Position numbers and translations under genes: made by a program. A stretch of 64,000 nucleotides of DNA, from NCBI GenBank assembly GCA_034509425.1, contig JAVTVJ010000033.1, forward strand, positions 5,205,001 through 5,269,000, given 5' to 3'. The DNA is from Eopsaltria australis. Lineage: Eukaryota > Chordata > Aves > Passeriformes > Petroicidae. Shown here in pieces: positions 36,001-48,187 of the stretch. The stretch's first letter is position 1, and the number at the start of each line of letters is the position of its first letter. The notes beneath the pieces are model-generated. The model was given only the letters and a program-made list of their open reading frames with translations, made no database searches and was not told the origin of the DNA.

Positions 36001-38406
36001 CTGTTGGGAAATTTTCTCTATCTTCAAGAAAGCTGCAAAGATGCTAGAGCACTTCCTGAAACTTCATCAGCAAAATAATTTCTTCTATTAAGAAAATAAA
36101 GTTGAAATTAACTCATGTATATAGAAATAACTGAAATGCCTTTTAACATGTAACTTCATGGATTGAAGGTCTCACTTGATATACAAAAGCCTACAAAAAT
36201 TTAAAAATTCATAGGATCAAAATAAGATTTAATTTAGAGCTTCTGTAGGGTATTGTTTTTGAGTTTATCTGTTCAAAAACTAATTAAATTGTCCCCCTGG
36301 GTCCATAATAAACTGTTTTCTTTTTTCCTTTGATGACGGTTATCAATTATGAGATTTTAGATTATTTTGGCCATAATCTGGCTATTACTAAGCTAAAAAA
36401 AAGGCATGTAGATGTATCGTATTCAGTATGACTAAATGGCCTTGAAACTGGCGCTCGTCAGTCTCACACATGGCTCTTAAAAAATCCCAATACAAGAAGT
36501 CTGTCCTACTTAGGGGAAGTTACCATACCCTAATTCAACAACCTCTTTGTTTTTATCACTATTTTGCCAAGTTATTGCAGTATTATAAAGCTTTATGAAA
36601 TGAAACTTAGGGTGGGACTACTGCTTATGGACACCAGGAATCCTTTTCCTGGCACTGACATCAAATTATTTAAAAATGAACGCAGGATCCCTCAGCCTCA
36701 GGTAAAGTCAGATTCTGTACAGATCTTGTCAGATCCAGCACTGGATGACTCAACTCCTGGCACAACAAGGAGCACTTACAAGTGCACTGTACAATACTGG
36801 GACTAACAGGGCTCCTTGCAGATTTATCTGCCACCTAATATGAGCCTGGGTTACCCAATCAGGTTCCAGATTAGACTAATAACTTAACTTTGGCCGTAGT
36901 ATTGCAATAAAAATATTCATAATTCATAATGGAAAAGGCGATGATGTGAACCTCAGCGAAAAGACACAAAACCGTACATCAAGAGACAATTATGGGTCCC
37001 AAGTACAGCAAGCCAAGCGGGTGATGACTATCATCAAACCTGTCAACAGGCAATGTGCCAGCTTGCGATCTTGCTGACAGTAAGTGTTTTGTTTATTCTG
37101 TTGTGAAGTAATGTTGGTGTGCTATTTCTGGTCTCTGGCTATGTTTTCAAGAAAAGTGCAGGATCCTACCTCCTTTTGGTCATCAGTGTTTCCTCACATG
37201 CGAATACTTGAATATCCGTTCTCATTTCCAGAATTAAAAGTGAAAATGGTTCTCATTTGGAGTATCAGTGCTTCACCGTAATTGAGTGTTGAGTTAGCCC
37301 CATAGCAGATCTTTAATGAGATAAATGTTATTACAGACTGTTAAAAAATAGTTGAGTATGGCGAAACTATCTCTCTGCAGAGATCTGAGGGCTCTCTTTA
37401 GAGTAAGAATTTCAGATTCTTTTCGAAGACAATTCAAAACAGTTCTTCAGTCTTTAAAGGAGTCACTCAGAAAGAAAGATCTGATTTTCTGTACGAACAG
37501 CACCATTAAAGTTAACGCATTTTGTAAGTAAAGTATTCAGCTGAGTATTATCTGCCATTAAGATAATTAGGTCTAATTTTGCCTTGGACCTTAGTTGAAG
37601 CTTTGCAGTGGGAAATAATTTCTAGAAGTTTTACCTATTTAAACAGACAAGTTAAATAGGGGATTTTGAAAGACATACATTTCTAGCTCATTCTCAAATC
37701 AGATTTACTTGACATCAGAATTACATTTTTAATGTGCAAAACTCTAGCTAACCATAGTTAAGGAGCTATATTGGGATTTCTGAATGGAAACTATCAAGCT
37801 ACATATGTCTTCAGAAATGCAGATATGCAGTGTCAGTGAAAGCATTTTGAAAAATTACTATCTCATGAAAATACAGGTATGCCATAGGGAGTTGTTAAAA
37901 CTCATTAAAAAATGACCTAAAACTGTGCCACTAGCAATTTTCACAGTGACAATGCTAAATGTTTTTTAAGATTTCATCTATAAAATTAGAAGCCTCTTTT
38001 GGTTAAGTAGACAGCTAAACAGTAGCCCATTTAATGGGGAATAAGATTGTTTTGTCCTCAAAAGAAAAATTATATCATCCTCTTGGCTAACCTTTTCAGT
38101 CACTGCTAAACATATAGTTAAAAAAAACTTCTCTATCCAAGCAAAACAATTGTCACTGTTTTTTCCAGATGAATAAGGTCAGACATGAAAAAATAATTGT
38201 CATTCCAAGCTTTACAGAACTCAATTACCTCTTTACTCAGGCAAATTCCCCATTGATGCCACCAATATTTTTACCTCAATTACTACTGAATCATCCAATA
38301 ACAATATTAAAAACAAAAGACATGGAATTTAAGAATAAAACTAAAAGCCTGCAATAGATTTGACTGCTATCACTGCATACCATTTGACTGTACCACTGCA
38401 TCTTAC
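30096..38406. other. Long AT-rich stretch, no gene supported
   Basis: This 8.3-kb interval has no recognisable transposon, RNA gene or paired splice sites around an open segment. Small items: TTTCCATGG repeated at 31924-31932 and 31949-31957, and an open piece near 36640-36800 on the plus strand with a possible donor (CTCAG|gtaaag at 36702) but a weak acceptor. 34690-34990 is open in several frames on both strands without splice support. Confidence 0.45.
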
Positions 38407-38612
38407 TCCAGAATTGTCATATTTACTTTTATTTTCATTGGGAGCTATAAAACAGATTTTTGGATAATCTAAAATAAGCATGTTTTTCTCTGTTTTCCCC
38501 ACTATTTCATCCAATGTATTCTGTATTGTCTCCTGGATTGGGCTGATATACAAAATGAGATATATTTTATCTTGCCCTTGAACTCCAATACATTCTTGAA
38601 CCCACACTGAAT
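38407..38612 (-). other. Candidate coding exon, minus strand
   Basis: A 206-base open minus-strand segment (phase 1 to 0) follows an acceptor in a pyrimidine-rich context (cttctgtaatttctgctggag) and ends at GGA|gtaaga, a good donor apart from its last exon base. The peptide includes SVWVQECIGVQGQDKIYL and KTEKNMLILDYPKICFIAP, alternating hydrophobic and polar as in beta strands. Codon position 1 carries G about 18 times against 9 and 12. An alternative acceptor 6 bases downstream (gattcag, exon top 38606) keeps the same frame. I do not recognise the family. Joined to 28096-28272 the frame would continue. Confidence 0.28.
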
Positions 38613-41600
38613 CTCCAGCAGAAATTACAGAAGTGCCAGGAGACACTGTGTTCTATGGAGTATCCTGATTTACTCTAAAGTAAATGGAATTACAGTACTT
38701 TGTGACAGGGCACACCTGATTTAAATCACAATGATGTTAAACACAGATTTACATATCTTTGAGGAATGTGGAACTTAATCAAGATACAAGTTTAAAAGGA
38801 TTTCAACAAGAAAATTCAACACAAAGCCTCAACATTGTACAAAAAAACTTCTGAAACTTTATTGTGAATTTTAAAGTACATTTAGAAAGGATCTTATCCT
38901 TAATATCATTAATTAAAAATAAATTTAAAGAAATCCACATACTAGTAGTTTGAGCAAAGTTCAGTACAGACTTTTTGAAGTCACAATATATACATTGCAT
39001 GAGAGTGCAATAAGCTTCCAATTACATTAGGTATATATTTTTAAAATAAAGAGCTTTGATTTGACATGTGTGAGAGGCATATTGCTTACAACAAAAACAT
39101 TTTACAAAATATAGCAAAGGAAAAATGGAATTTAATACATTTTGAATGTACAACTACTTTATACTTTTTTTAGGTTATTCTTTACTCAAAGTGTACAAAA
39201 GTCCATTTTTAAAGGACACCTGTTCATTTGTACTGTCCAATACTGATTAGAAATTATAATTTTAAAGTTTCATTACTATACATATCAGTGAATTCTTATT
39301 CAACTCCATAGCCACTACAATGAAGAAAATATTACAGAATCATTGACAGCATCTTCTTCTCTCCTAAACTATGCATAGATAAATACATAGCAATGGTGCC
39401 TATTACTACAATAAAAGTGAAACATTTCACCTGATTTTTGCAACTATTCTTTGCATAAATATAATGCATTGTATATATATATATATATTAGTTTATTTAA
39501 CAATCAACTGATTGCTTATTTTAACACTCAGTAACATACAGAAGTACATACACTGCTATCCTTAAATATTTTCCACTCTGTAGTGGCTCATAAGATTCAA
39601 AAAATCAACACTGTAAATTTGTAATTCTCAACCTGGGGAAAGAATATCCCTCAGATGGACTGATACTACTTATACAAGTTAAACCGTATTATGAATCCAT
39701 AGCGTCCACCTCCAAAATACATAACAAGAGTAATATAGTATACTGTGGCTACTAACTACTGCATAATCATTATATAGGAAATCGTCACATCAAGTGTTTT
39801 ACATTTATGATTACTCATTACATTATATCACACACAGAGCCAAACTTTCCCAACAGATGGATCTCCTTTTCTACAGTTTTTCATGTTTTAGAGAAAAATC
39901 ATCACACAGTGACAATGTTATATCTGGAGAAGTATGCAAAATGTGTTTCCTTTTTCAGGATAAAAGAGTAAGCCGTAAACTACTAATTACTTTACAATCA
40001 GGATGTAAAATTAAATCTTTAAAGAGAAAGTCAAGTTTTCAGCACTGCAATAAAAGAAATTATGTACTGGGGGTGTGGGACTGTTACTCAAAACTGAGTG
40101 AAAAGCATACCAGAAAATTAGTTAGCCAATAATGAATTAAAAGTTGCATTTTCCTTTTAAACAAAGCACAGTAGGGTTATGTGATTTGCGTCCAACCACT
40201 CTGCAATGTGTCATCTGAACAGCTCAAAGCATTTTCAAAAGACAAGACAGCTTTGCATTCATTACTGCCGAATAAAAGGAATATGCTGAAACCTGTAATG
40301 ACCGATGATGGATTTTTAGCCACCACCAAGGATGTCTGGGACATTAAGATCTGCAGAAGAGAATACATTTTTCATTTTCAGGATGGACAAAAGCCCATCC
40401 TACATGGATTTTCAAAAATCCATGCTACAAGGATTTGCATACCTACTTTCTCTTTTAACCAAAGTTAAAATTAAGTATCTTGTACCAAAGAGCTTCTCTG
40501 CCTTTTCAATATAGCTGTCTCTTCTATGGAGAAAAAGTACTCTCTGTCTGCAAAACACTACCTGTAGCAGTGATCACTTGGAGGGCAGACACAGCAGTTC
40601 AGATGCAAACCACTTTGGGCTACTTACCCAGGAGCCCCTCTTTGCTTTTTCCTGCTAAATGTAGTAGACTAGGCTTTCAGCTGTCATCCTGACAGGAAGA
40701 AATACCAATAATTTTGCAGATCCACGTGATGTTTTTCACTCACATCCACTAAGCTACTAGAGACTTCACGGTGACAGCCTATAAAAATATGCACCATGGT
40801 TTTGCCTAATATCCATGTAAGAAGAGCACAGCAAGCCCTTCAGTCATGCTACACTCGCCTGTCCACCACACACAGCAACACACAGGTGAAATTGAACTAC
40901 CTCAGAAACCTGAGGGAAGGGAAACAAGAAATCCCTGGTATGGCTCCTGGAGACAAGACAGGTTTAATGGCGTGCTGACAGCCTGTACTTCTTCGTAAAA
41001 AAACAAACAAACAAAAACCAGAAGCTTTACCAGTCAGAAACCTGCCCAGTATTACTGTATTCAAGTGTCACTTTAGGTTAAAAAGAAATCTTTTAGCTTA
41101 ACATTATGTGGCACTTTTTTTCTCTATTTCTGTTTTAAAGACACAAAATAGCCCACCCCTTCCTTTGATATCTTCAAAGAGAATAACTGAAGCCTTCCAG
41201 GATCCTTGACAGCTTAAGTATACAGTAGGAATAGATGACAATTACATTAGCTTTTCCCAGTGTGCAGAAAGGATGGCTAATGGAATTAATGAATCGTTTG
41301 CTGTTCCACTAGTCAAAAGTCTAAATAACAACATGACCTTCAGTCAATGCTGCTGAAGAAACATTTCCTTAAACAATTCACAATCCATGAGAGATGACCT
41401 CAGATTGCAACTGTGTGTATGTGATTTTTCTTCTTTAATTTACTCTTTCTTATGTAGACCTACATAAAGTTTAACCATTTGCACCAGTTGCTATTTTCCC
41501 TAATGACTGTTTATACCAAACAGGGAGGAAAAGACCATGATCTAACGGCTAGGTCAGCTACTATGAACACAACATCAAGCTAAAATTTCCATTAAGTCAA

Positions 41601-44600
41601 AAAAATGCTCCCAAGTTTACAGTTTTTTAGAGAGGTAATAAACAATGTTTATTGTATATTAAGTTCCCTTTCAAAGAAAAGTAGAGTTTTAAAAATAAAG
41701 ATTAATAATTCCCTTCTTGCTTCTCCTTGTTTCTATTTCATGTAAAATCCACCGCCACTAGTGGTGGGACTTTTGGTTTATACCACTGTGAAAGGAAATC
41801 AAGTATCTGTTAACAAACTGCTATGTTTCGAACTGTTCATGTTTTGTAGTGCTAAACAGTTTATTAAAAAAACATTACTGTCCCATAAGAACTCAGGGCT
41901 AGGATTGCTATTGTTGATTTGAAATGGTATTTATCAGAGGGATAGTGGGAGTTAGTTAACATCAGGAGAGCACGTGAATGCAGACTGCAAAACAATTATT
42001 ATATGTTTTGGGTTTTTTTTTTAAATTCTAAAGCTGAAAACACTCTTCCTAAACAGAAATTGTATTCCTTAATTATTTTTGAAGAGAAGGGTTGGACTAA
42101 CTCTACATTTTTAATCTTTTTTAGGATTTAGTTTAGCAGGATAAGAGGTTATAGTGGAGTAAAAAAATGATTTAGTACAGTGCCTACAATCCACTGATGC
42201 TTAATATAGTTGATCATCAAAATACTTAAAACGATAGTATTAAGTGATTTATGCAGCTGATGACATGACTGTTTATGACAGCCTTAGCCTCATAGTTGCA
42301 TCTGCTTGACTTTCACCCACTTTTTTGAAGACATGCATGTGTAAAGATCAGTAGCAATTGCCAATTTGCCTGATGTACCACATCAGGATACAAAAACTGC
42401 TACAGATTTTCCCCCTCAGGTGCAATTTTGTCATACTCCATTAATCCTTTCAATCCTCCCCCAATCCTGTGGACTTGTTATTTAGTAATCCCTGATTGTT
42501 GTGGTGAAGGAACATTAGAAAGCCTCTGCTGTCCTCAAGGCAGAAAATTACAATGGTTGTCTATTAAATTTGGCTCTCACAGTGCCCCCTTGGATCAAGC
42601 CTGCTTGTCACAAACACAACCAGTAGCCATAATGTCAGGACAAATTATCACAGATATCCAAAATGTCAATTTTAAATTAATTTTGTGTCTTACAATGTTG
42701 GCTCTTCAGTACCCAGACAAAGGCTATATTTTTAAGGAGGGAGAGAAAAATCTTAAATCAACACATCACATAGGGTAGCTTCATTCACTTATGCATGTCA
42801 GGTTTTCAGTTTTCAACTCCCAACTGGGAACTCTCCCACATGATTGCAACCTATTGTGCAACTGAACAACTTGGCTTTCTTCCACTTGAGTCAGTTAAAG
42901 AGAGATTACTAGGGGCATTCCTTTCCAGGGCTGCTCTCGTTAAATACAAGGTTCTCTGTAAACACCAGCGTTTTTCTTTTCAATTCAACATTTTCACACT
43001 GTAAAGTAGTCTGGATCTTCTCTCTCACATGCACATGCACACAGTTGCAGGATTTCTATCTCTTGTCATGTATATCCCTATCTCATTTTTCCCATATAGA
43101 CAGAAGTCAAATTCATCTAGGTTTTAGGAAAACAAACAAATTAAAAACCCCCAGCCTTCCATCAGCTTGATTAATTTAAAGCTGTAAACCTTGGTTTAAT
43201 TGTACTGACATGAAAAAGTAACAGCTACAAGCTCCCAGTCAGGATTTGTGATTGATTATCTAGTGAAGCCTTTAAACAAAAGCTTGTTTGCTCATTAGTT
43301 GCACTAAGGTCTTTAGTGACATATACAATCACAATCTTTAATTAAGAAAAAATTGACTAAATATTTAGATATTTTAATTCTGAAAAAGAGGAAATAAATA
43401 AGCAAATAAAAAAAAAAACAAAAAACAAATGCAAACAGCCAAAGCTTCACAATCAACCACAAAATAGAGGACATTTTAAAATAAAGCTCTTCTTGGGTAA
43501 CTCAGATATTTATTGTTGTAACATTTTATTTCTCAGATCTGACTTGTCTTTTGCAAGCATTGTACTGCCACTACTATCTCATCCTTGAGAAATCCAGCAA
43601 GATCTTATGCCTTCTACTTTAACAGTAGCCTTGAGTGTGATTTACATGATCTACATGCTTGCCACCTATCACTCATGTATCTCAGCATACTGTTGCATAA
43701 ATCACTCTTACTCACCCATGGGTACAGAGTATCCTGCCTCCAGACCACTGAACTAGTTTTGTTTGTTTTGATGTACACAGAGCATAAGGTGTGGGAAGTT
43801 TTGTGCAGAAGGATTGTACTTCAGCTTGATGAGACTACTGAAGCCTAACCCAAAAAACACACTGAAAGAAAAAACAAAATAATTTTCCGCTGCTAGTTTT
43901 TAAAATAGTTGAGACTTTCCTGCTGAATTTTGACATTTATAATACAATCAGAAGTCATCTACAGTGATACTAGCTTTGTCTCCTTGCAACACTGTTGAAA
44001 ACAGCAAGATACTCTTATGGGAAAACACTTAAAAGGCTCAGCAAATTTTGTTTAAGAAATCTTAATGCATGCTGAGCAATGATACACATTCAATATCTGA
44101 TAGAGAAATTTAACTGAAACAGAAGGTTTAGGTGTCTAATTCTGACCCTCACAACTCTTCAAAGGTCATGCTAGTCATAGCAGATACCATGGACTGCAAA
44201 ACCCATCACACCAGCTTGCACTGCTGCCTACACGAGCCCAAAGTACACTGACACATGGACTTTGCCTACAGAGATGCTCAGGACAGGCCTTCTCATAGCA
44301 CAGAGAGAACCTAACCAAACCACAAGCAACTGTACAAGCCAAACTGGTGGCAAGTTTATCTTCTAGCACAGTCTAATAGCTCTACACACCTATACAATGG
44401 AAATTGCTCCTGACAGCTCACTCTCAGAATCAGCATGTTGTTTCCTCAGCTGAAATCTTGAAAACATCTGCCAGATTCTACAGAACCAAAGGTTCATGTA
44501 GTTGCAATGCTGAGGACTTCCACATGAAGAAACAAATAGTAAACTGCAACTAACCCAAACGGAATTAGAAATATCTGTGTGGAGGTACCTCATAATCTCT

Positions 44601-47600
44601 TCCAGTTAGAAACACTCTCCTATCATATCTCTGATGCCTTAGTGATGTCCCTAGGTGGTTTTGTTCTCATTTTGACTGTAAGCAACAGGGATTCAGCCAG
44701 GGAACTGCTTGCTAAGGAGGAACCAGGGAGTTACAAATTTTTCATCTCATCTGCCTTCTATAATGCTTTTGTTTAAAGGCATTCCTACAGAATATATTCA
44801 CCTTTGATGTATATATGCCATAGGTCTCTGTGGGAGAGGTTTCACATAGATTTGAACTGCAATTCCAGCGGATTTTCAGATGGCATCTGTTGGCATCTGT
44901 TTTTATTCTGAAAAATAAATCTTCAAATGTCATAAAATTAGATCTTCAGCTGTTTTCATAAACAGACATTGTCCAATACTGTATGAGGACTTGGTTAACT
45001 TCTCAGCTGGACAGTGTGAAGTACTTTAGGATTATTCACAACAGAATTAATGTTGATCTTCATAAAACTGTTGAAAATTACTTCGAATTTCCTTCTGATG
45101 ATTCTTTAGCTATTAACTACATACCAGTGCATGTTCTTTAGACAACATGAATAATGTACCTTTGACCACCATCATGTCTTCTCTCTGAAGCAGAATCCTC
45201 AGTATTTCAATAGGCATATGTAATCCTGTACATACAAACACACGCATATATCTGTTCTCATATCTATATGTGCACATGCATAATCACAAGTCAACACCAC
45301 GACTGGCTTCATATTCTCCTTGCTTGAATTATTTAGACCCAACTAAACTAATGTAATCAAAATAAGTAGAAAATCTACACCAGCACACTAACCAAAATTA
45401 ACAGAGCTAACCAACCAAAATTAATAGCACTAAAGTAAGCAGCTAAAAGATATTATTCACTATTACACAGTAAAAGAATCATGACATTGAGATGATGACA
45501 TAGCATGAAACTTAATCAAAGAGGCCAGTTCATGGAGTTTCTCCTTGCACAAAACAGCATCTACCTCTTATAGTTTTAAGACAGTGTGCCTGATGTCTTG
45601 TTTCTGTTTTGATGTTGGGTTGGGTTTTTTTCAGATTAACAACTGTCATTGCTAATGTTTCCATTTAAAATATTCTAACCTCCAGATTAAATTACCTTTC
45701 AAGTGAAATACCAGACAACAACCTCAGGATGTAGTTCTGTGATCCTTATGAGTTCAACAGGAGGCAAAAAAATAGGCTTTTCAAAAGCACTTTGTATAAA
45801 ATGTAAAATTCCCAGAGATTTTAATGCAGATCTTTTGCTAACCCTATACTATTCTGATAAAAATTTTATCCTCCATGAACTTAAAATTCAGTTATGGCTG
45901 TGCACAAAGCCAGTACAGCTACTTTTAGATCAAATGTTACACATAGTCAAGTTTTTCAAAAACAAGCCCAAGCAGGTAAGGCTATCGCTGTTACCTTAGG
46001 AAGTGAATCTGTAATTGTAAAATAATGATGAACATCTTCAAACAAATAAAGGGAAAGTCAAATCCGAAGTAGTTTAATATTCACCTTCAGCAAGAGGAAG
46101 ATGTTAATTTCCAGATGTTTCCATTTTTAATTGATGATTTTTTCTGTGGTGTGTGAAAGGCAGCCAATTTTCTTCAGAAACGTGCTTCTATTCGCTTAAC
46201 TCTTACTGAGTTACATGCTACTTATTGGTCTACTGCACCATGGGGATGGGATAAAATATGAAAGCAAGGATTTCTATATTCTAGCTTGGAAAATTAACTG
46301 TTAAGCTCAGTGGGGGCAGAAACAAAGGTGGCATTTAGATATAACTAATTTAGTATCTAACCAAAGTAGAGCCCTCTTGGAAAAGAGAGAGACCAAAGGG
46401 AACGCAAAATTGTACATGAATTATTTCTGAGTCAATTCCTATAAAAGCAGAAGAACTTTCTTTTATGCTCAAATGAATTACACACTCCCTTTTATAATAT
46501 GCACATTGCTCACATTTTCAAAAGATAATTTAATGAACAACAACTGCTAAGAAAAAAAGAATACTTTCTTTTTTTTCAATACATTTAAGTTCAAGGGTCA
46601 TCTGGAGATGAGGCCTGGACTGCTTTTTAAAACACAGATTGTGGGACAGATCCTCAGCTGATATGAAATAGCTCTGTTAAGTTTATTGTTCAATTAGAAT
46701 GCAATGTAACTACGATTACAGATTGCTTACATTACCATATGTTAATAAAATAGCAAACACAACTTGCAAATTTTGTTCTTTGCTTTGTTTTGGCTCCGTT
46801 TAATTGCTTGGATTTTCTTTAATTGTAAAGAGTGTATTTTGAGGGGATAAATTCTCACTTGTGCTATCAGACCAGGCTAATCATTCCCTACTTAGCTACA
46901 TTTCTAAAGACCTAAGATTTTGCTTGAAAAGGGGCTTAGAAGCAATTGATTTGTGTTCATTAATCCATAAACATTTGATTTCAAATCAGATTGCCAGCAG
47001 ACATTACCTCTTTGCATTGCTGCAACAGACTTGATTTGATTAATCAAACAGCTCTGATTCACTGAATTGTCTACAGAACAGTTGTCCCTGACAATACTAT
47101 GCAAATAGCTGCTGATGTGGTACTGGCATCCCAGATTTCTAAAAATGCTGTTTCCTCCATAAGACACCAACATTTTATATCTAATTCAATGTAATTCTTC
47201 TATATAAGCACTACTGCATAGGACGTACATAGTTTTTTATGCATGTTCTACCACTAGTTTTGAAAATGAGTGCCACCTATAAGATTTAATTTCTCTGTAA
47301 TTCAGTTAACCCTTTGCTGAAAGAACAATAATGATATTTCTGTAACACTTAAAATTATATAAACAATTACATATATATACTTCTATGAGTACCACTATAA
47401 ATAATTTTTTCAGGAGCTATGCAACATTGTACCTCATATAAGTATTTTTGTCTGTTCTGTTGGAAAGAGCTGTCACTTATACAGAATTAAATGCATTGGT
47501 TTAGGGAACAGGAAATCTTTATAGTTTAAAATTCCAAACCCAAATGTGCTAATTAGGTCTACATATTTAATACTAACTGTTGATAAACCAGCACAAGCCA

Positions 47601-48042
47601 GTAACATACAACACATGTATGATTCTCTTCCTAACAGACAATGGTTACTCCACGGGATTATTTGTTCATCCTCCTGTGAAATAACACAAAGGTAATAAAA
47701 AGCAGGCCTGCAGTCAGGGTAAGAGAGAAAAGTAAGAATACTTTTGCTACCTTTGGTTACGTAGGAAGAAAGTAGGAAGAAATGCCAAAGTGCCTTAAAG
47801 AAGCAGAAAAGCTAACCCTGTAGCATCAGCAAAGAAAAAAAAAGAAAAAGAAAAAAAAAAAAAAAAAAAAAAACACAAACAAAAAAAACAAGCAGGGGAT
47901 CACAAAACTTTAATCAACAGATTTCTAAAAAGTGACAGTTCCCAATCCCCAGCAGAAAAACTCAATGGTCTTCAAAGTTCAAGAAGAATCACGGACAAAA
48001 GGCTTTAGGGGAAGCAGTAAAAACTGTAAAAGAAGAAAGTAC
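38613..48042. other. Long AT-rich stretch, no gene supported
   Basis: Contains (TA)n at about 39472-39489, a splice-bounded 61-base segment at 40628-40688 (minus) that is stop-interrupted in all frames, the palindrome CCACTAGTGG (41755-41764), an A-rich run near 43409-43430, a 10-bp tandem pair GGCATCTGTT (44882-44901), and the A-rich block 47831-47890. 43180-43340 is rich in ATTA/GATT motifs of the homeodomain type and could be a conserved regulatory element. No gene is supportable. Confidence 0.45.
47831..47890 (+). repeat. A-rich tract with long poly(A)
   Basis: AAAGAAAAAAAAA units followed by about 23 As and then ACACAAAC/AAAAAAAAC. It is low-complexity and possibly a decayed retrotransposon tail. 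It sits about 150 bases downstream, on the minus strand, of the candidate exon at 48043-48187. Confidence 0.9.
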
Positions 48043-48187
48043 CTATTTTTTTCCAGTGCTGCCTTAAATATTTCAGTTCCCAAGTAAGGGCTGATGCCAT
48101 CAACTGGTTCACCCTGCTGGTTGACCCTGAGGAGTATTATGCAACTACCCATCGATAAAGACCCATCTGAACCTATCAAGACTTTTG
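48043..48187 (-). other. Best candidate coding exon, minus strand
   Basis: This 145-base segment is open in one minus-strand frame (phase 1 to 2). The acceptor is tttcctaaatag and the donor AATAG|gtactt. The peptide contains KVLIGSDGSLSMGSC and VNQQGEPVDGISPYLG, with glycines and prolines spaced like turns between beta strands, then a short helix (TEIFKAALEKN). Codon position 1 carries G about 17 times against 10 and 10. The context resembles an internal exon of an ordinary intracellular protein. I cannot name the family, and no neighbouring candidate joins in phase, so intervening exons would be needed. Alternative acceptor: caaaag, 5 bases further in; the start phase then changes. Confidence 0.35.

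Noticed and set aside
46630..46680. Phrase 'gggacagatcctcagctgat' resembling an ancient amniote repeat
   Set aside because: Only about 20 bases match, and the palindromic partner expected for that repeat is absent.
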